Shown one piece after another: positions 6,135 through 10,969 of a stretch of DNA of 10,969 nt. The notes beneath the pieces are model-generated. The model made no database searches. It had not been told where the DNA came from and worked only from the letters and a program-made list of their open reading frames with translations. The DNA is from Candidatus Poseidoniales archaeon (lineage in GTDB: Archaea; Thermoplasmatota; Poseidoniia; Poseidoniales; Poseidoniaceae): positions 1 through 10,969 of the forward strand of contig QQSA01000067.1 of assembly GCA_003602535.1 (NCBI GenBank), given 5' to 3'. How positions within the stretch are numbered: position 1 is the first letter of the stretch; each line of letters starts with the position of its first letter. The translations under genes and the position numbers were made by a program.

Positions 6135-7427
6135 TTATGTTCCTGCTGTGTAATCAGTAGAATAACGAATCTGTTCAGGGGTTAATTCGTCGATTGAGAA
6201 ACCAAGGGTTTCTAATTTAGTAGAAGCGAGATCCATATCTTGCTCAAGTGATATGTCGTAAACTTCAGCCTTTAGTTCACTGGCCTCTGCTGCAAGACGG
6301 CAAAGTGAAAGGAACTGATTCGCAAAACTCATGTCCATAACTTCTGAAGGATGACCTTCTGCTGCTGCTAAATTGACTAACCGCCCATCGGCCAATAAGT
6401 GAATTCTCCTTCCATCAGCCATTGTATATTCATCATTCTCAGGTCGAATTGTGCGTACAGAAGTCGCTCTTTCCTTCAATTCTTCAATATTAATTTCGCA
6501 GTCATAATGGCCAGTGTTAGAGATTAATGCCCCATCTTTCATCAAGTCAATGTGCTTACCAGTAATTACATCCTTCATACCAGTCGCTGTACAGAAGATA
6601 TCTCCGATTGATGCAGCATCATCCATTTTCATGACTCTAAATCCATCCATAACTGCTCGAAGTCCAGGTAATGGATCAATTTCGGTAATTACTACATTAG
6701 CTCCCATTCCTCTAGCTCTCATAGCAAGACCACGACCACAGTGACCATAACCTGCAACAACGAATGTTTTTCCAGCAATTAAGACACTTGTAGACCTGAT
6801 AATTCCATCAATTGTAGATTGCCCAGTTCCATACACATTATCAAAATCCCACTTTGTAATTGCATCATTTACTGCAATTACAGGGTACTTCAGGTCTCCT
6901 GCTGCAGCCATCGCTCTCAAGCGATGAACTCCAGTTGTAGTTTCTTCAGTTCCACCAATAACAGTTTCAGCATATTCTGATTTTTCACCGTGAACACGCA
7001 CAATCAAATCTGCTCCATCATCCAGTGTTAATGTAGGCTTGAAATCAAGAGTACGATCAATGCACCAATAGAAATCTTCTACGGATTGTCCATGCCATGC
7101 ATGTACGGAGTAACCTTCCTTAGCAAGCCATGCAGCTACATCATCTTGGGTAGAAAGTGGATTGCATCCCGACCAAGAAATTTCAGCGCCTGCTGCACGA
7201 ATTGTCTCAATCAAAACTGCTGTTTCCTTTGTGACATGTAAGCACCCAGCCACTCGCATTCCAGCTAATGGCTTATCCAATTCAGCCTGCTTTCGAAGTG
7301 CAGCAAGAACTGGCATACGCGAACGCGCCCAATCGACACGTAACGAACCTTCTTCTGCAAGACTCAAATCTGCGACGGTATAGGTCTCACCCTTATCCAT
7401 GAACAAAGGCGAGAGGGCACCACTCAT
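6135..7427 (-). CDS. ahcY: Adenosylhomocysteinase (S-adenosyl-L-homocysteine hydrolase)
   Basis: A 430-residue cytoplasmic enzyme that reversibly splits S-adenosylhomocysteine into adenosine and L-homocysteine, relieving product inhibition of methyltransferases. Family marks are clear: VADLSLAEEG and DWARSRMPVL near the N-terminus, LDDGADL (135-141), GGTEETTTG (158-166), VNDAITKWDFDN (186-197) with the substrate-site Lys192, VYGTGQSTIDG, the NAD-binding GYGHCGRG (226-233) with Glu249 ending the second Rossmann strand (NAD preference), GHYDCEI (306-312) and AAAEGHP (354-360). The C-terminus (ELTPEQIRYSTDYTAGT) is the archaeal type and lacks the Tyr-rich tail of animal enzymes. Start ATG 7427 is the longest; ATG at 7398-7400 (MDKGETYTV) is a possible alternative, and neither has a clear Shine-Dalgarno. 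A GC-rich hairpin lies 20 bases upstream of the start. The 3' end abuts the convergent TPR gene with no spacer. Confidence 0.96.
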   Translation of the reverse strand: MSGALSPLFMDKGETYTVADLSLAEEGSLRVDWARSRMPVLAALRKQAELDKPLAGMRVAGCLHVTKETAVLIETIRAAGAEISWSGCNPLSTQDDVAAWLAKEGYSVHAWHGQSVEDFYWCIDRTLDFKPTLTLDDGADLIVRVHGEKSEYAETVIGGTEETTTGVHRLRAMAAAGDLKYPVIAVNDAITKWDFDNVYGTGQSTIDGIIRSTSVLIAGKTFVVAGYGHCGRGLAMRARGMGANVVITEIDPLPGLRAVMDGFRVMKMDDAASIGDIFCTATGMKDVITGKHIDLMKDGALISNTGHYDCEINIEELKERATSVRTIRPENDEYTMADGRRIHLLADGRLVNLAAAEGHPSEVMDMSFANQFLSLCRLAAEASELKAEVYDISLEQDMDLASTKLETLGFSIDELTPEQIRYSTDYTAGT

Positions 7428-7447
7428 AGGTCAATCGGTCACAGGTT

Positions 7448-7472
7448 CCCCTGTCCTCTTTCAGGACAGGGG
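7448..7472 (-). promoter_or_regulatory. GC-rich hairpin upstream of ahcY
   Basis: A perfect 10-bp inverted repeat (CCCCTGTCCT at 7448-7457 and AGGACAGGGG at 7463-7472) with a 5-base loop lies in the 71-base gap between the surface-protein gene and ahcY, both on the minus strand. On the transcribed strand no T-run follows, so it is not a standard U-tract terminator. Competing short stems overlap it: 7441-7445 with 7450-7454, and 7463-7467 with 7472-7476. A separate 5-bp stem is at 7475-7479 and 7484-7488. It may be a 3' end/processing structure of the upstream gene or a 5' leader element of ahcY. No obvious TATA box lies at leaderless distance from the ahcY ATG because that position is the hairpin itself. 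Confidence 0.6.
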
Positions 7473-7498
7473 TCCTGATCTCAATCAGCATTTACTTC

Positions 7499-10400
7499 CT
7501 ATTGTTGGAAATGTCCTGCATACTGTTGGGCATAAGCCCTAGCAGTTTCCTCGGGATATCCTTGAGCAATTAGTTGCTGTACATATTGTTCCATAGGGTC
7601 CATTTCTGCAACTCCAGCGTATCCGTCATCGAATTCGCCTCCCATGTGTACTTCTACACTTACGTCGTCTCCTTCACCGCGTAAGACAAAGAAGAGGGAC
7701 AATAGAACGATTACAAGAAGTCCAATTCCTCCTCCAAGATATAATACTAGATTGCTATCATCATCTTTCGACTTAGTTTCTTCTTCAGGTTCTGCTAATT
7801 CAGCCTCACCTGTTTCATTATTGACTACAAGGTTTGATCCTGACCACACACATTCATCGTTAGCAGGGTTATCATCGCCTTTGTCATCCCAAATCCAGTA
7901 TGCATCTGGTTCTGCATCTAATACTTCGTTAGCGATTTGTAATCCTTGACATTCAGGTAATGTAATTTCGATCCAGTAAATGATAGGCCAGCGCTTATCA
8001 TCGCCTTCATACACCTTAACGTATATTCTCATCGATTTAGTCTGGTTATCGAATAAGTCATCGATAGCTAATGTTAACTCGAAACTATCATCATTTCCAA
8101 GAGGTTCAGATTTCGCCCACTTCTGTTCTAATGAAAGTGTATACTTCTGTACTGCAGTCTCGTCAAATGTGGCTTCATCGATAGCAGCCTCAACATAGAC
8201 ATCACCTTGTTCTGCTCCATCGAGAATGTTTCCTGTAATGGTTATTGTATCCGATAGAACTCTTGAACCATTTAGGCCAGAAATGTCTAGTGTAACAGTA
8301 GGCTCTTCATCACCAAATCCTTCAGGTACAACTGAGAAGTACATCTTGTACTTGTCAGAACTCTTACCTGCCTGGTCATATACTACCAACTCGATTCTAA
8401 TCAGAGATTCTGTTTGACCGCTAGGATCTACAGTTACATTGCTGAAAGTATACGCCCAAGCACCATCACTAGTAGATGGTCTTACGAAATTGTGACCTTC
8501 AAGCTTGTAGTTATCCTCATCATATGGCTTGTCGAAAAGAACTGTCCATTCATACGATTCGATTCCGCTACCAGTTAGAGCATCTGCATCTGAAGAGTTA
8601 CTTGCATCGAAGTGTACAGTCAAAGAACCAGATTCATCAAGAATGATTCTTTGCAATGGCCAATCGATTCCAGAAACTGTCTTTGTACCACGGTCTTCGA
8701 TTTGATCTTCATATTCTTGTCGCATGTCAACCATTGCATCCGCTGTTGGGCGGTATTCGTCAGCACGAGTATCATCAGTCATCACTGTGACTGAAATTGT
8801 TCGAGAGTGACCCTCTGCATCATGAAGGAATAGAGTGATTTCCCAAGTAGCTCCCTGCAGACAATTTGTAGCAGATGATAGGTCGACCTTACAGAAATTA
8901 ACCGTTGGTGTTGCCACATCAGTGTGGTCAGTTCCGCTAGCCATAGACGAACCTTGCCAATCGGTAGGTCCACTAATCACCCAGTCTGTTGACAGAGTCT
9001 CTGATACACTTGAAGTGTAAGAGAAGGTTATCTCAGAATTACTCTTCATGTAGTGGTAAGCATAACCACCGGTTGAAGGATCGAATGACGGTACTTCCCC
9101 ATTAATGGTCAAATCTAGTCCATTACCCAGTGTTCCGAATCCGTTAGGATAAGGAGATACTTGGTAAGACAACATGTTTCCAAGTAGTGGGAAAGTAGAA
9201 CTGTCGGCTCTATCTGAAACACTTGCAACATCGATTGTTGTAACGATTAATCCACCATCAACATAGCTGCAGACACCTAATACTGTGTCTTGTACATCAG
9301 CTTCTGATTGCAACAAGCGTTGGAATGTTCCTCCTTCTTCGGAGTATCCATTACATGCTCGCGGGACAGAAGTTGCAGATGCACTCTTTGTATTGATAAT
9401 CGCTTCAGTAACAGTTCCGAATTGATCGAATCCTTGGAATGCTGCAAGATCTACTCCATCCAAAATTGGATGATACGGATCTGCAACTTCCATGTTGTTG
9501 TATGTAACACGGGTTTCAGGAGTATTACGAGGTTGAATATCCATATCGAATGGAAGTAAACTCTCTCCAGTTGAAGAAGAGTACTCGTAATAATCAGTAG
9601 CTCCAGAAAGGTGCACTTGTACTGTACCTCCAGATGACATGAAACTCTTCAATATGTTTTGATTAGATTCTTTTCCAATCAACTCATAATAGCCCTTTCC
9701 ACCTTCATCGCTTGGCTTTGCAGTGTTTACATCTTGCCAAGGCATAATCACCTTGTTGTAATGTGTTAACCATCCCAAGTCGAGGTATGCATCCCAATCG
9801 TTAATGTCGTACTGAGTGTAAGTCATACCTAGTAAAGACAAGTCTTCCTTGATCGCAGCGACTCTGGTAGAATCACCAGATAATATCGCTACATCGATTT
9901 GATCTGCGAATGAGGCATGGAAGTAACGAACATTTCCAGAAGTACTACCGTCAGGTAGAGTAGCATGGAAACTGATGTTGTAAGATGATCCATCTTGCCA
10001 TCCGTTAAACGGTGCGTATGACACTGTTGTTCTCTCATGAGGACCTAATGTCTTACTTGGACCAGCTGTTGTAGAGTAAGCTTGGCTACCATCCGCCATA
10101 TCTACGACTGTCATATGGAATGTGTAATCTCCCTGCAGAACTCCATTAGTAGCAGCTAGTGACCAATCGTGCATCATTGCACTATCAATTGGAAGTACAC
10201 AATCTAAGACTACGTCGTCCAAACACGAAATTTGATCAGGCTTACCAAGAGTAATATCCACACTTTCTACAGAGAAAATAACTCTTCCAAGGTTGTTTGC
10301 TAGTGAAATTTCATCATATCCATACCAAGGAGTCCCCTGGGTAGAATTGTCGAATTTGGATTGAACTTCAATCTTGTAAACTCCAGAAACGAAATCATGG

Positions 10401-10969
10401 TTTGAAATTGCGACTGTTCTGTTTTCTTCAGCATCCAAATCTACGATTGTGGTACTGTAAGTTGCATCTTGGCTGAATGTGAACTCTTGTAGAGATATAT
10501 TATCGAATGCTACACCTCTAACTCCATCGTTTTGGCCATTGTGACCATCATCATTAGACTGGAATTCGAAATTGATGTCTACTACAGATCCTGCAAGACT
10601 GATACATTCATCTGTCCAATCATTGGAATCAGGAGATGTCGTGTTTACAACATACAAGTGAGTTAAGTCGATACTTCGGCTTTGAACCAATCCGTCACTG
10701 TTGAAGAATACATTGTAATTGCCAGAACCACCATTGATGTTTACTGGGTCTCCAATATATTCAATCTCAGTGTTGTCTAATGTAGTTTCGTTGAATGGGT
10801 CAATGAATCCGTTACCGTCTTCATCTACGATACAGAATCCATCTTCGTTGTAGTCAATCCACTGTCCGTAAACAACTCCATCGTAATCGTTACCACTCTT
10901 GGTCCAATCCACGGTTACTGCAGCATAATCATTCACAGATGATGTTTGTCCTGATTGAATATTGTATTC
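7499..10969 (-). CDS. Very large surface protein with GATase-like domain, membrane anchor and cytoplasmic tail (N-terminus missing)
   Basis: The frame stays open to the right edge, so the first 1156 visible residues lack the true start and signal peptide; an apparent GTG start at 10934-10936 is only an internal codon. Near the visible N-terminus is a Ca-loop-like DEDGNGFID (about 49-57), then beta-rich domains with an NGWQDGSSYNISF segment. Residues about 358-610 resemble a class-I glutamine-amidotransferase/ThuA-like alpha/beta fold (DVAILSGDSTR, VIMPWQDV, SSGGTVQVHLSG, HPILDGV) without a recognisable catalytic Cys elbow. Ig/PKD-like domains follow (about 770-990; FDASNSSDADALTG). After an acidic linker there is one transmembrane helix (1073-1096), then a roughly 60-residue tail ending in a helical Gln-rich segment (PMEQYVQQLIAQGYPEETAR). 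Orientation should be domains outside, tail inside. Even cysteine pairs fit export. A surface-binding or sensing role is inference; I do not recognise a named family. Confidence 0.85.
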   Translation of the reverse strand, partial: EYNIQSGQTSSVNDYAAVTVDWTKSGNDYDGVVYGQWIDYNEDGFCIVDEDGNGFIDPFNETTLDNTEIEYIGDPVNINGGSGNYNVFFNSDGLVQSRSIDLTHLYVVNTTSPDSNDWTDECISLAGSVVDINFEFQSNDDGHNGQNDGVRGVAFDNISLQEFTFSQDATYSTTIVDLDAEENRTVAISNHDFVSGVYKIEVQSKFDNSTQGTPWYGYDEISLANNLGRVIFSVESVDITLGKPDQISCLDDVVLDCVLPIDSAMMHDWSLAATNGVLQGDYTFHMTVVDMADGSQAYSTTAGPSKTLGPHERTTVSYAPFNGWQDGSSYNISFHATLPDGSTSGNVRYFHASFADQIDVAILSGDSTRVAAIKEDLSLLGMTYTQYDINDWDAYLDLGWLTHYNKVIMPWQDVNTAKPSDEGGKGYYELIGKESNQNILKSFMSSGGTVQVHLSGATDYYEYSSSTGESLLPFDMDIQPRNTPETRVTYNNMEVADPYHPILDGVDLAAFQGFDQFGTVTEAIINTKSASATSVPRACNGYSEEGGTFQRLLQSEADVQDTVLGVCSYVDGGLIVTTIDVASVSDRADSSTFPLLGNMLSYQVSPYPNGFGTLGNGLDLTINGEVPSFDPSTGGYAYHYMKSNSEITFSYTSSVSETLSTDWVISGPTDWQGSSMASGTDHTDVATPTVNFCKVDLSSATNCLQGATWEITLFLHDAEGHSRTISVTVMTDDTRADEYRPTADAMVDMRQEYEDQIEDRGTKTVSGIDWPLQRIILDESGSLTVHFDASNSSDADALTGSGIESYEWTVLFDKPYDEDNYKLEGHNFVRPSTSDGAWAYTFSNVTVDPSGQTESLIRIELVVYDQAGKSSDKYKMYFSVVPEGFGDEEPTVTLDISGLNGSRVLSDTITITGNILDGAEQGDVYVEAAIDEATFDETAVQKYTLSLEQKWAKSEPLGNDDSFELTLAIDDLFDNQTKSMRIYVKVYEGDDKRWPIIYWIEITLPECQGLQIANEVLDAEPDAYWIWDDKGDDNPANDECVWSGSNLVVNNETGEAELAEPEEETKSKDDDSNLVLYLGGGIGLLVIVLLSLFFVLRGEGDDVSVEVHMGGEFDDGYAGVAEMDPMEQYVQQLIAQGYPEETARAYAQQYAGHFQQ

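Noticed and set aside
7448..7472. Hairpin as an ordinary intrinsic terminator of the surface-protein gene
   Set aside because: No T-run follows the stem on the transcribed strand, and archaeal termination usually depends on T-rich tracts. It was kept only as a structured element of unknown role.
1..10969. CRISPR arrays, tRNA or rRNA genes, insertion sequences
   Set aside because: I saw no regularly spaced direct repeats, cloverleaf pattern, transposase motif or terminal inverted repeats. The only clear repeats are the in-frame modules of gar1.

Overview
The window looks like archaeal chromosome, most probably from a planktonic marine member of the Thermoplasmatota-side Euryarchaeota (Marine Group II/Poseidoniales or a relative). 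This is an inference. It rests on an archaeal-type S-adenosylhomocysteine hydrolase with the short archaeal C-terminus, a Gar1 domain (a protein of the archaeal/eukaryotic H/ACA RNP), large acidic secreted proteins with a C-terminal sorting-type tail, tight gene packing, near-perfect archaeal Shine-Dalgarno sites inside operons, and little or no leader elsewhere. The DNA is moderately AT-rich. I saw no phage, transposon, CRISPR or tRNA/rRNA signal. No stretch over 300 bases lacks a gene; the longest true intergenic gap is about 70 bases (7428-7498).

Layout. (1) 1-503, minus: the N-terminal part of a multi-pass membrane protein that runs off the left edge. (2) 518-6134, plus: five closely packed genes. 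An ABC exporter ATPase and its ABC-2 permease overlap by 4 bases. They are followed by a secreted protein with a signal peptide and a C-terminal sorting-type anchor, then a Gar1-domain protein carrying three RanBP2-type zinc fingers, then (4-base overlap) a TPR protein with two membrane segments. (3) 6135-10969, minus: S-adenosylhomocysteine hydrolase (ahcY), whose stop codon abuts the stop of the TPR gene. Upstream of ahcY lies a very large surface protein missing its N-terminus at the right edge. A 10-bp perfect GC-rich hairpin sits in the gap between that gene and ahcY.

How the genes fit together. The ABC pair and the anchored protein could form an envelope export/assembly unit. The Gar1-zinc-finger gene is translationally coupled to the TPR membrane gene. 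ahcY removes the S-adenosylhomocysteine produced by methyltransferases. The large surface protein combines Ig/PKD-like domains, an inactive-looking glutamine-amidotransferase-like domain, one transmembrane helix and a conserved-looking cytoplasmic tail.

The most unusual item is the Gar1 protein. It joins an H/ACA-RNP Gar1 core to Arg/Asp-rich disordered arms alternating with zinc fingers whose core resembles the RNA-binding finger of eukaryotic FUS/EWS/TAF15.
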